A stretch of 64,000 bases of DNA from Lacibacter sediminis (lineage in GTDB: Bacteria > Bacteroidota > Bacteroidia > Chitinophagales > Chitinophagaceae). Of this stretch, positions 25,013-33,521 are shown one piece after another. Positions within the stretch are counted from its first letter, which is position 1. Each line of letters opens with the position of its first letter. The notes under the pieces were generated by a model, which was not told where the DNA came from, searched no databases, and saw only the letters and a program-made list of their open reading frames with translations. Position numbers and translations under genes: made by a program. The stretch lies in assembly GCF_014168535.1 (NCBI RefSeq), contig NZ_CP060007.1, forward strand, positions 2,790,001 to 2,854,000, given 5' to 3'.

Positions 25013-26614
25013 TTATTTCTTTAGTTCCAGTAAAGCTCTGCTCACTAAAGGGTCGAATAAGTTGCGCATTTTTACATAGCCTTCCGTGTGCCAGATATAG
25101 CGGCTGAGCGAACTGATGAAATTCTTTTTTACTGTAGCCAGCTGCCGTTCTGTAAGCGACGAAGGACTTACGCTGTCTGTTGCTATTGAACTGTTAATAT
25201 AATTATTAAGGGAAGCATCAGCGTTGGTGTACTGTTGCAAGGCAGCAGGATCTTTTAATCCTTTTAAAGCTGCTCTGTTTCTGATAAAATAAAGATAGGC
25301 CGCATCACTTACCTGCTCTCGAATAATCATGCGGTTTGCTTTTGGTAACTGATCGGCTGAATCCACAGCTACATAAATGTCAGGAGAAATACCGCCGCCA
25401 CCATAAACAATACGTCCGCCCTTGGTTTTATATTTCTTGCCATTATGTGTTGCTGAATCACCATGGAACAGTTCTCCATTGGTCAAACGCTCACTAACTT
25501 CTGATTTATAGGTCGCTTTATCACCTCTGTTATAAGGCTTCTGAATACTGCGGCCAATAGGAGTGAAATAGCGTGATACAGTTAACCGAACGGCACTGCC
25601 ATCGCTTAACGTAAATTGCTCCTGCACCAATCCTTTTCCAAAAGATCGGCGACCGAGGATCGTTGCCCTGTCCCAATCCTGTAATGCACCTGCCAGCACT
25701 TCACTTGCAGAAGCAGAACCTTCATCGATCAACAATACCAGTTTGCCTTCTTCAAACAAACCCGGCCTGCGGGCTGCATAGCTTTGTCTTGGATATGATT
25801 TGCCTTCAGTATATACAATTTCCTTGTTATCTGACAGAAACTCATCGGCCATCTGAACGGCATCATCCAGCATTCCCCCGCCATTTCCACGAAGGTCAAG
25901 AATGAGTTGCTTCATACCGTCTTTTTGCAGACGTTCCAGGTTTTGCATAAATTCTTCATAAGTGGTAGCCGAAAACTTTACAACCCGCACATAAGCAATT
26001 CCCGGTTCAATCATGTAAGCAGCATCTACACTTTTGATGGGGATTATGCCACGTTGTATGATCAATTCAAAAGGTTTATTATTGCGGATCAGCTTTACTT
26101 TTACTTCAGTTCCCTTGGGGCCACGAAATATTTTGCGGATATCTTCCGGCTTTTTTTTCATACCGGAAATAATAGAATCATTGGCTGAAATAATGCGGTC
26201 GCCAACCTGTAGCCCGGCTTTTTCTGATGGACCTTTTGGCATCACAAACAATACATGCAATGTGTCGTTCAGCATTCCGAACTCTAATCCAACACCCTGG
26301 TAATTGCCCTGCATGTCTTCATTGACCATCTGCACTTCAACAGGTGGAATATAAATTGAATGTGGATCAAGCTGGTTCAAAACATCCTGAATTGCAAACT
26401 GACCAAGTGAGTCGGTGCTTACCGTGTCAACATATTTCTGTTTCACCAATTCAAGGATTTCCTGCACGGGGTTGGGCTTGGAACGGCCAAAAAAAGAAGG
26501 TGCATAGCTGCCCATATTGTCACGCAGTTTATACCCAAAAAACATCCCGATGATAAGCGATACGGATAAGAGAACAGGAAGCCAAACTTGTACTTTCTTT
26601 TTATTCATGAACAT
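25013..26614 (-). CDS. S41-family C-terminal processing protease (CtpA-like)
   Basis: 533 residues. An N-terminal membrane anchor covers about 8-26. A PDZ domain covers about 90-175 (GVGLEFGML..., LQVGDRIISANDSII), and the S41 catalytic core follows. LILDLRGNGGGML is the substrate-binding strand. The nucleophile Ser lies in GSASASEVLAG near residue 300, and the general base Lys in FGKGLVQ near 325. The Ser-Lys dyad is intact. It degrades or trims periplasmic proteins from the C-terminus. Start ATG 26614, with another at 26608. Divergent from the kinase gene. Confidence 0.9.
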   Translation of the reverse strand: MFMNKKKVQVWLPVLLSVSLIIGMFFGYKLRDNMGSYAPSFFGRSKPNPVQEILELVKQKYVDTVSTDSLGQFAIQDVLNQLDPHSIYIPPVEVQMVNEDMQGNYQGVGLEFGMLNDTLHVLFVMPKGPSEKAGLQVGDRIISANDSIISGMKKKPEDIRKIFRGPKGTEVKVKLIRNNKPFELIIQRGIIPIKSVDAAYMIEPGIAYVRVVKFSATTYEEFMQNLERLQKDGMKQLILDLRGNGGGMLDDAVQMADEFLSDNKEIVYTEGKSYPRQSYAARRPGLFEEGKLVLLIDEGSASASEVLAGALQDWDRATILGRRSFGKGLVQEQFTLSDGSAVRLTVSRYFTPIGRSIQKPYNRGDKATYKSEVSERLTNGELFHGDSATHNGKKYKTKGGRIVYGGGGISPDIYVAVDSADQLPKANRMIIREQVSDAAYLYFIRNRAALKGLKDPAALQQYTNADASLNNYINSSIATDSVSPSSLTERQLATVKKNFISSLSRYIWHTEGYVKMRNLFDPLVSRALLELKK

Positions 26615-26725
26615 GCTTTCGTGTAAAAAGTGGTGCGAATTTCATGAAAATAAAGCATATTGCCCTCTCGCTTTTGTTTCAATTTTTATATTTTACAGAA
26701 AAGGCCCGAAAAACGTAATAGCGGT

Positions 26726-27571
26726 ATGAGTGCGATCAAATTAATAGCAGATAGCGGCGCCACCAAGGCAGAATGGTGTTTATTAAAGGGTAAAAAGAAG
26801 AAAATACTTTTTACACAGGGCATTAGCCCGTTTTTAATGACCAGCGAACAAATAGGCAGTTTATTGAAAAAGGAATTGAAACCAAAGCTGGCAAAGGAGT
26901 CCATTAAAGAAATTTATTTTTACGGCACCGGCTGCAGCAGCGAGCATAATATTAAAAGTGTAAAAAAGGCACTGAAAGAAACATTTCCTTCCGCAACAAA
27001 GATTAAAGTTGATCATGACATGATGGGTGCGGCAAAAGCACTTTGTGGTCATGATAAAGGCGTTGCCTGCATCCTCGGTACCGGGTCGAATGCCTGCTTT
27101 TTCACAGGCACACGCATTTCAAAAAACAGCCCCGGACTTGGGTATGTTTTGGGCGATGAGGGCAGTGGGGCCTATCTGGGACGTAAGGTTATTCAGCATT
27201 TTTTGTACAACACATTTGATGAAGAATTAAAGGCCAGATTCATGTCAAAATACAAAACTGACCGTGTAGAAATTCTCGACAATGTATATCGCAAACCATT
27301 ACCCAACAGGTATATGGCGTCGTTTGCATTATTTCTTGCAGAAAACAGGGGGCATTACATGGTTGAGAATATTATTGAAGATTCGTTCAACGATTTTTTC
27401 TTTAATCACTTATACAAATTCCGTGAAAGCTGGTTGTATCCAATCCACTTTACGGGAGGTGTTGCCTATGCTTTTCGTGATGTGTTGAAATCCATGTGCC
27501 ACGCTTACGAATTGCAGTGCGGCCGTATACTTAAAAACCCGATGCAGGGATTAATCGAATATCATAGCTAA
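26726..27571 (+). CDS. BadF/BadG-family amino-sugar kinase (GlcNAc/MurNAc kinase-like)
   Basis: 281 residues from ATG 26726 (MSAIKLIADSGATKAEW); earlier in-frame codons look non-coding. ASKHA-fold motifs: the D-S-G-A-T-K phosphate-1 loop near residue 8, VACILGTGSNACFF near 115-128 (phosphate 2) and HFTGGVAYAF near 245 (adenosine). It is 9 bp upstream of murQ, so a kinase producing MurNAc-6-phosphate (or GlcNAc-6-phosphate) for the etherase is the most economical reading. Sugar specificity is inference from the neighbour. Confidence 0.8.
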   Translation: MSAIKLIADSGATKAEWCLLKGKKKKILFTQGISPFLMTSEQIGSLLKKELKPKLAKESIKEIYFYGTGCSSEHNIKSVKKALKETFPSATKIKVDHDMMGAAKALCGHDKGVACILGTGSNACFFTGTRISKNSPGLGYVLGDEGSGAYLGRKVIQHFLYNTFDEELKARFMSKYKTDRVEILDNVYRKPLPNRYMASFALFLAENRGHYMVENIIEDSFNDFFFNHLYKFRESWLYPIHFTGGVAYAFRDVLKSMCHAYELQCGRILKNPMQGLIEYHS

Positions 27572-27580
27572 TTTTACAGC

Positions 27581-28402
27581 ATGGCGGAACAATTTGTACG
27601 AATTACTGAACAGGAATCGCATTATCATCACCTGGAAAATATGACTGTAGCAGAACTGCTGCAAAACATTAACAAGGAAGACAGTACCGTGCCTGCCGCT
27701 GTTGAAAAAGCCATACCCCAAATTGAACCGTTGGTTACCGCCATCACAGATAAAATGCTCATGGGGGGCCGTCTTTTTTACATTGGCGCCGGCACAAGTG
27801 GCCGCTTGGGTATTGTTGATGCCAGCGAATGTCCGCCAACTTATGGTGTTCCTTATGGTTTGGTGATCGGCATTATTGCGGGTGGCGAAAAAGCCATTAC
27901 AAACGCCGTTGAGTTTGCAGAAGACAATAAAGAACAAGGCTGGGCCGATCTTATAGCCCATAATGTTTCAGATAAAGATGTGGTGATTGGTATTGCTGCC
28001 AGCGGAACTACACCTTATGTAATTGGCGCATTGGAAGAATGCCGCAAACGAAATATCATAACTGGCAGCATCAGTTGTAATCCCGGTTCGCCTGTTTCAG
28101 CTGCTGCCGATTACCCCATTGAAGTGGTAGTAGGTCCTGAATTTGTGACTGGCAGCACCCGCATGAAAAGCGGCACCGCCCAAAAACTGGTGTTGAATAT
28201 GATTTCTACCTCCATCATGATCCAGTTGGGCAGGGTAGAAGACAACCGCATGGTGAATATGCAGCTGAGCAACGAAAAACTTGTGGACCGGGGTGTAAAA
28301 ATGCTTATGCTTCGCAGCGGACTCACAGACTACAATGAAGCCCGGGATCTCCTGCTCACACATGGCACCGTAAGAAAAGCGCTCACATCCATTGGACAAT
28401 AA
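27581..28402 (+). CDS. murQ: N-acetylmuramic acid 6-phosphate etherase
   Basis: 273 residues. The SIS-domain sugar-phosphate site reads LFYIGAGTSGRLGIVDASECPPTYG, with Glu83 at the position of the E. coli catalytic acid. GIAASGTTPYVIGAL and STRMKSGTAQKLVLNMIST follow, both MurQ signatures. It splits MurNAc-6-phosphate into GlcNAc-6-phosphate and D-lactate during cell-wall recycling. Translated just after the BadF/BadG kinase (9-bp gap). No PTS or dedicated transporter is visible, so the substrate probably comes from intracellular phosphorylation. Confidence 0.93.
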   Translation: MAEQFVRITEQESHYHHLENMTVAELLQNINKEDSTVPAAVEKAIPQIEPLVTAITDKMLMGGRLFYIGAGTSGRLGIVDASECPPTYGVPYGLVIGIIAGGEKAITNAVEFAEDNKEQGWADLIAHNVSDKDVVIGIAASGTTPYVIGALEECRKRNIITGSISCNPGSPVSAAADYPIEVVVGPEFVTGSTRMKSGTAQKLVLNMISTSIMIQLGRVEDNRMVNMQLSNEKLVDRGVKMLMLRSGLTDYNEARDLLLTHGTVRKALTSIGQ

Positions 28403-28544
28403 AAAATGTAAACAAACAATTTGCAACAGGGTATATGCAAACCCTTTAATTCATTGTTGCCATTGGCGAATTTCTCTATTGTCTGTTGATTATTGCCTGG
28501 TGCAATTTTCCTTCCTCCGTTCATAAAAATGTAACAGTAAAAGG

Positions 28545-28576
28545 TTGCATATGCTGGTAATTGGTTGTAACTTTTG
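28545..28576 (+). promoter_or_regulatory. Promoter of the T9SS cargo gene
   Basis: TTG at 28545-28547, 20-nt spacer, TAACTTTTG at 28568-28576 (one base longer than TAnnTTTG). The predicted start near 28583 leaves a leader of about 29 nt to ATG 28612. Confidence 0.5.
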
Positions 28577-28611
28577 TAGCCGATACAGTAAACACCAATA
28601 AACTGCACATT

Positions 28612-29811
28612 ATGAAAGAAAAATTTTTACTCTCAGCTTTCCTTTTATTCAGCTTAGCAAATTTTGCACAAAAATCATCATTTATTTACGCCATCAGTTC
28701 TCCGGAAAACCAGAGCAATTGGGTGAGCATTCAAATGATGAGCAGCAAACAAGGCGATATTGTACAAACAGTATATGATCCTGCAAAAAAATACGTTGCC
28801 ATTTTTGATGCGGTAACAGAGCGCAACCTCAATGCATGGCCAACAGCAACAACTGTTGCTGCTGCAGCATTTGATGCATCCAATCAACGCATGTTCTATG
28901 TGCCGATGCGTATTCCTGAGTTACGCTGGGCCGATGTTAGAGAACCATCTTCACCTAAATTTTACACACTCACTTCGCCTTTGTTGAGTAAGTTGAATAT
29001 GACTGACCCTGCTAATCATATTACAAGAATGACCATTGCTGCAGATGGTTATGGCTATGCAGCAACAAATGATGGCAATCATTTATATCGTTTCAGTACA
29101 GGTAAAAAACCAGTGTTAACAGATCTTGGAAATATCGTTGATGCTGCAACAAACGGAGCTTTGTCTGTACATAGTCAATGCAGCAGTTGGGGTGGAGATA
29201 TGGTGGCAGGTACTGATGGTTTGTTATATCTCATCACACAAATGAGAAATGTTTACAGTATTGATCCTTCAACACGTTTTGCAACCCATCTTGGAACAAT
29301 CAAAGGATTGCCTGAGAACTTTACAGTCAATGGTGCCGCTGCAGATAACGATGGCCGTGTACTCATCAGTTGCAGTTATGGCAATCAACCTTATTACTAT
29401 CTCGATCTGACAACATTTAAAGCCGACTTAGCATTTGGTACTGAAAAACGCATCAACGCATCTGATCTTGCAAGTGGCAATCTTGCATCTCGTGCAGCTA
29501 TTAATAACGGACAATACATAACCGGCCGTTCTCCTTTTGAAATGGCCAATCAAAAAATTGCCATGTATCCTAATCCGGTTACAGAACGTCGGTTTCAATT
29601 AAGTTTTGAAGAAACAGGAAAAGGCATTCATACCATCCAGGTATTAGATCTATCCGGAAAAATTCTGCTCAATAAAATCGTAAACATCAGCGGTCCCGGT
29701 CAATACGAAGGAGTGGAACTGCAACAACAATTAAGCAAAGGAATGTACATGGTAAAAGTGCTGAACAGTGAATCGAAAACAATTTATTCATCAAAATTTG
29801 TGATGCAATAG
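28612..29811 (+). CDS. Secreted protein with T9SS type A sorting domain
   Basis: 399 residues from ATG 28612. A signal peptide of about 18 residues ends NFAQ. The middle (about 30-310) looks like a beta-propeller, with repeated D-G/T-x-x-Y segments such as MTIAADGYGYAATNDGNHLYRF and MVAGTDGLLYLI. The last ~80 residues are a T9SS type A domain: MYPNPVTERRFQLSF, then IQVLDLSGKIL and KGMYMVKVLNSE. It is exported by Sec, then by T9SS to the surface. No catalytic motif is visible. Flanked by its own promoter and a terminator. Confidence 0.85.
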   Translation: MKEKFLLSAFLLFSLANFAQKSSFIYAISSPENQSNWVSIQMMSSKQGDIVQTVYDPAKKYVAIFDAVTERNLNAWPTATTVAAAAFDASNQRMFYVPMRIPELRWADVREPSSPKFYTLTSPLLSKLNMTDPANHITRMTIAADGYGYAATNDGNHLYRFSTGKKPVLTDLGNIVDAATNGALSVHSQCSSWGGDMVAGTDGLLYLITQMRNVYSIDPSTRFATHLGTIKGLPENFTVNGAAADNDGRVLISCSYGNQPYYYLDLTTFKADLAFGTEKRINASDLASGNLASRAAINNGQYITGRSPFEMANQKIAMYPNPVTERRFQLSFEETGKGIHTIQVLDLSGKILLNKIVNISGPGQYEGVELQQQLSKGMYMVKVLNSESKTIYSSKFVMQ

Positions 29812-29830
29812 CTGGCGGGTTTTTAAGGTA

Positions 29831-29858
29831 ACAAGAGCGGTTTAATAGCCGCTCTTGT
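29831..29858 (+). terminator. Terminator after the T9SS gene
   Basis: 10-bp stem ACAAGAGCGG with CCGCTCTTGT, 8-nt loop, then TGTTTAG. It isolates the upstream gene from the thr leader. Confidence 0.8.
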
Positions 29859-29929
29859 TGTTTAGATGAAAAATTATTTTAAGACTAACGCTTGTTTCAT
29901 CGGCAGCAGCATTTAACTTCACAGCCATA

Positions 29930-30016
29930 ATGAAAAAGACAGTTGTACATATTCACTCCTCATCCATAGCTTCATCGGCTACTGGTACAACTACATTTAC
30001 AACTACGATCCGCTAA
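29930..30016 (+). CDS. Threonine-rich leader peptide of the thr operon (28 aa)
   Basis: ATG 29930, TAA 30014-30016, 28 residues. Eight of them are Thr and three Ile, concentrated in TGTTTFTTTI just before the stop. It lies 84 nt upstream of thrA. Such a run of the end-product amino acid directly ahead of its operon is the hallmark of ribosome-mediated attenuation, as in enterobacterial thrL. The stop codon lies in the 3-nt loop of a 10-bp hairpin, so a terminating or stalled ribosome would affect folding. Not homologous in sequence to thrL; recognition is by composition and position. Confidence 0.7.
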   Translation: MKKTVVHIHSSSIASSATGTTTFTTTIR

Positions 30017-30026
30017 GCGGATTGTA
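30004..30026 (+). promoter_or_regulatory. Leader hairpin with the leader stop codon in its loop
   Basis: TACGATCCGC (30004-30013) pairs with GCGGATTGTA (30017-30026), 10 bp including one G-T, loop TAA. A weak U-rich stretch follows, then CCCC-AA-GGGC-ATTTTT at 30040-30055, which could be part of the attenuator. I could not derive the full set of alternative pairings. Confidence 0.5.
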
Positions 30027-30100
30027 TATTACCATATTACCCCAAGGGCATTTTTGCTGCAGAACAAGAAACATCTTCTGATCATTTAACGTAAACTTTT

Positions 30101-32542
30101 ATGCTGGTTTTAAAATTTGGTGGCACTTCAATGGGAAGCGCAGAGGCAATCAAACAGGTTGTTGAGATAGTAAAAGAAAAAGCAAAGGAATCTTCTGTAA
30201 TACTGGTGGTGAGTGCAATGAGTGGCACAACCGATCTCTTGCTTAACTGCGGCACAAAAGCTGCAAACGACGATGAATCGTACAAGGAAATCCTCAAGCA
30301 AATTGAAACAAGACACCTTGATACGGTAAAGTCATTGATACCGGTGCAGCAGCAAAGCAGCGTATTGAGTATGGTAAAGAAACTTTGCAATGAAATTGAA
30401 GACATCTGCAACGGTATTTACCTTTTGAATGAATCTTCACTGCGTACAAAAGATAAACTGGTGAGTTATGGCGAATTGCTTTCGTCAACCATGATCAACG
30501 CCGCATTTAATTCAAATGGCACAAGTGCTGTTTGGAAAGATGCACGTGAACTCATACGCACCAATTCAAACTACAGCAATGCAATTGTTGATTTTGCAAT
30601 TACCAATCAGCAGATAAAAGATTTCGTCAGCAGCACATCACAAAAGATCATTGTGCTGCCTGGTTTTATTGCCAGCGATGCAGACAATATCACTACAACA
30701 TTAGGTCGTGGTGGTTCTGATTACACAGCAGCAATTCTTGCAGCAGCAGTTGATGCAAGTGCCCTGGAAATATGGACAGATGTAAGCGGTATGATGACCG
30801 CAGACCCCCGCTGGGTTCCAAATGCAAAAATTATTCCTTCCATTTCTTACCAGGAGGCAATGGAGCTTTCACACTTTGGTGCAAAGGTGATTTATCCGCC
30901 AACTATTCAACCCGTATTATCGAAGAATATTCCGGTTTGGGTGAAGAATACATTTGCAGCAAAAGATCACGGAACTGTAATTGAAAATAAATCTGATTCG
31001 ACCAATATCATTACCGGCATCTCCAGTATCAATTCATTGGCTTTGTTAAGTCTTGAAGGTAGTGGCATGATCGGCATACCCGGTTTCAGCAGCCGTTTGT
31101 TTGCGGCATTGGCAAATGCGCAGATCAATGTTATTCTCATTACACAAGGCTCAAGTGAACACTCAATTTGCGTGGGTGTGGATGTTGCTTCTGCTGCAAG
31201 AGCAAAAGAAGTAGTTGATAAAACATTTGAATACGAAATTGCAACTGATAAAGTTGATCCGTTACAGATCGAAGAAAAATTATCCATTGTTGCATTGGTG
31301 GGAGATCAGATGCGTCACCACACCGGTATCAGCGGAAGAATGTTTTCTGCATTAGGTCGCAATGGTATCAACATTCGTGCAATTGCACAAGGTTCAACTG
31401 AACGTAATATTTCTGCAGTAGTTGCAACCGACGATGTACGCAAAGCTGTGAACGTTTTACATGAAGAGTTTTTTGAAACAATTCAGAAACAGGTAAACCT
31501 TTTCATTGTTGGCACAGGTAATGTAGGCAAAAGATTATTGGCACAATTAAAACAACAGCAAGGATTTCTTGAACAGCATTTGCGTTTGCATGTGAATATT
31601 GTTGGGTTGAGTAACAGTCGTAAAATGCTTATCAACGAAAATGGAATCGATCTCAATAAATGGGATGAGCTGTTGCAAAATGGCGAAGTTTCAAATCTTG
31701 ATCAGTTTGTACAATCCATCATCAAACGTAACCTGCGTAATTCTGTTTTTGTTGATGTTACGGCCAATGCAGTTATTGCTGATGTGTATGCATCCTTACT
31801 TGAAAAGAGTATAGCAGTTGTTGCATGTAATAAAGTGGCAGCATCATCCAAACTCAACAATTATAAAAAGCTGAAACATCTTTCAACAGAATTCAATGCA
31901 CCGTTTTTGTTTGAAACAAATGTTGGTGCCGGGTTACCCATTATTGGTTCGTTGAACGATCTGATGCGCAGCGGGGACAGAGTGCACAGAATGGAAGCTG
32001 TATTAAGTGGCACACTCAATTTTGTATTTAATCATTACGACGGTACAAGACCTTTTGCAGATGTAGTAAAGCAGGCACAGGATGAAGGTTACACTGAACC
32101 CGATCCACGTTTGGATCTGAGTGGTACTGATGTAATGCGTAAAATATTGATTCTTGCACGTGAAGCAGGCGTGCAAATGGAAATGGAAGAAATTACATGC
32201 AATGGCTTTTTACCGGAAAGTTGTGTAAAAGGAAGCGTTGCTGATTTTTACGAAGCAATGAAAAAAGAAGAAGCACATTTTAAAGCCATCTTCGATAAAG
32301 CACATGCAGAGAATTGCAAATTGAAATTTGTTGCAAGTTTTAACGATGGTAAAGCAAGTGTAGGTTTGCAGCATATACCACCTCAGCATGATCTCTATCA
32401 TTTGTATGGGAAAGATAATGTAGTTCTTTTCTACACCGATCGTTACAAAGAACAACCGATGGTGGTGAAAGGTGCAGGTGCAGGCGCAGAAGTAACAGCA
32501 AGTGGTGTGTTTGCAGATATTTTAAGAGCCGCTCAAAAATAA
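30101..32542 (+). CDS. thrA: Bifunctional aspartate kinase / homoserine dehydrogenase
   Basis: 813 residues, close to E. coli ThrA (820). Aspartate kinase part: KFGGTSMGSAEA at the N-terminus, TLGRGGSDYTAAILAAAVDA near 205-224. Two ACT domains near 310-460 (LEGSGMIGIPGFSSRLFAALANAQINVILITQ and LVGDQMRHHTGISGRMFSALGRNGINIRAI) bind the allosteric amino acid. Homoserine dehydrogenase part: VGTGNVGKRLL near 468, ANKVAAS, SGTLNFVFN and GYTEPDPRLDLSGTDVMRK. It catalyses the first and third steps of threonine synthesis. First structural gene of thrABC, 2 bp from thrB. Confidence 0.95.
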   Translation: MLVLKFGGTSMGSAEAIKQVVEIVKEKAKESSVILVVSAMSGTTDLLLNCGTKAANDDESYKEILKQIETRHLDTVKSLIPVQQQSSVLSMVKKLCNEIEDICNGIYLLNESSLRTKDKLVSYGELLSSTMINAAFNSNGTSAVWKDARELIRTNSNYSNAIVDFAITNQQIKDFVSSTSQKIIVLPGFIASDADNITTTLGRGGSDYTAAILAAAVDASALEIWTDVSGMMTADPRWVPNAKIIPSISYQEAMELSHFGAKVIYPPTIQPVLSKNIPVWVKNTFAAKDHGTVIENKSDSTNIITGISSINSLALLSLEGSGMIGIPGFSSRLFAALANAQINVILITQGSSEHSICVGVDVASAARAKEVVDKTFEYEIATDKVDPLQIEEKLSIVALVGDQMRHHTGISGRMFSALGRNGINIRAIAQGSTERNISAVVATDDVRKAVNVLHEEFFETIQKQVNLFIVGTGNVGKRLLAQLKQQQGFLEQHLRLHVNIVGLSNSRKMLINENGIDLNKWDELLQNGEVSNLDQFVQSIIKRNLRNSVFVDVTANAVIADVYASLLEKSIAVVACNKVAASSKLNNYKKLKHLSTEFNAPFLFETNVGAGLPIIGSLNDLMRSGDRVHRMEAVLSGTLNFVFNHYDGTRPFADVVKQAQDEGYTEPDPRLDLSGTDVMRKILILAREAGVQMEMEEITCNGFLPESCVKGSVADFYEAMKKEEAHFKAIFDKAHAENCKLKFVASFNDGKASVGLQHIPPQHDLYHLYGKDNVVLFYTDRYKEQPMVVKGAGAGAEVTASGVFADILRAAQK

Positions 32543-32544
32543 TT

Positions 32545-33474
32545 ATGATGAAAGAAGTAGAAGTGAAATGCCCGGCAACTGTTGCCAACCTTGTCTGCGG
32601 ATTTGATATCCTTGGCATGGCCTTGCAGGAGCCCTATGATCTCATGAAATTGAGATTGATCGATGAGCCAAAAGTTTACATCACCAATAAAGATGAATAC
32701 GATCTGCCAACAGAAGCGGAGAAAAACGTGGCAGGTGTGGTGTTGTTAGCCATCATGGAAAAGATGGATAACAAGTTTGGCTTTGAAGTAGAGATCGAAA
32801 AACACATTAAGCCGGGTAGTGGTCTTGGCTCGAGTGCTGCAAGTGCTGCAGGTGCCGCTGTTGCTGCCAATCAACTGTTGGGAAATATTTTTTCTAACGA
32901 TGACTTGGTTCAGTTTGCAATGTTTGGTGAGAAACTCGCAAGTGGTGTAAAACATGCAGATAATATTACGCCTTGTATAATGGGTGGTGTTACGTTGATC
33001 CGTTCGATACATCCATTGGATATTATTCAGCTCAATTCACCTCCGCTGTTTGTTACGGTTGTGCATCCCCAGATTGAGGTTAAAACAAGTGATGCACGAC
33101 AAATACTTCGAAAAGAAGTATTGCTGAAAGATGCCATTAAGCAATGGGGCAATATAGCAGGGCTTGTTGCAGGATTTGAAAAAGGCGATACTGACCTGAT
33201 CGGCAGAAGCCTGGAAGATGTGATCATTGAACCTGTGCGTAGTATTTTAATTCCCGGTTTCGATGAAATAAAAACAAGAAGTAAAGAAGCAGGTGCATTA
33301 GGTGGTGGTATTTCCGGCAGCGGACCTTCCATTTTTATGTTGAGTACAAAAGAAACAACAGCAAAGAATGTCGAAGCAATTATGCAGGAAGTATTTCATC
33401 GTTTAGGAATTGATTATAAAACTTATGTTACTTCTATCGCTAAAAACGGAGTTGAAGTAATCACTGGTCAATAG
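32545..33474 (+). CDS. thrB: Homoserine kinase
   Basis: 309 residues of the GHMP kinase family. VKCPATVANLVCGFDILGMAL at the N-terminus is the substrate motif. GSGLGSSAASAAGAAVAAN near residues 91-109 is the ATP-binding motif 2. The C-terminal ALGGGISGSGPSIFML is motif 3. It phosphorylates homoserine for threonine synthase. The start is 2 bp after the thrA stop; the second codon is also Met (32548), and either ATG could be used. Confidence 0.95.
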   Translation: MMKEVEVKCPATVANLVCGFDILGMALQEPYDLMKLRLIDEPKVYITNKDEYDLPTEAEKNVAGVVLLAIMEKMDNKFGFEVEIEKHIKPGSGLGSSAASAAGAAVAANQLLGNIFSNDDLVQFAMFGEKLASGVKHADNITPCIMGGVTLIRSIHPLDIIQLNSPPLFVTVVHPQIEVKTSDARQILRKEVLLKDAIKQWGNIAGLVAGFEKGDTDLIGRSLEDVIIEPVRSILIPGFDEIKTRSKEAGALGGGISGSGPSIFMLSTKETTAKNVEAIMQEVFHRLGIDYKTYVTSIAKNGVEVITGQ

Positions 33475-33521
33475 ACGATTGGCAATAGGCAAACCAATTT
33501 TCAAATTCTCAAATTTTCAAA

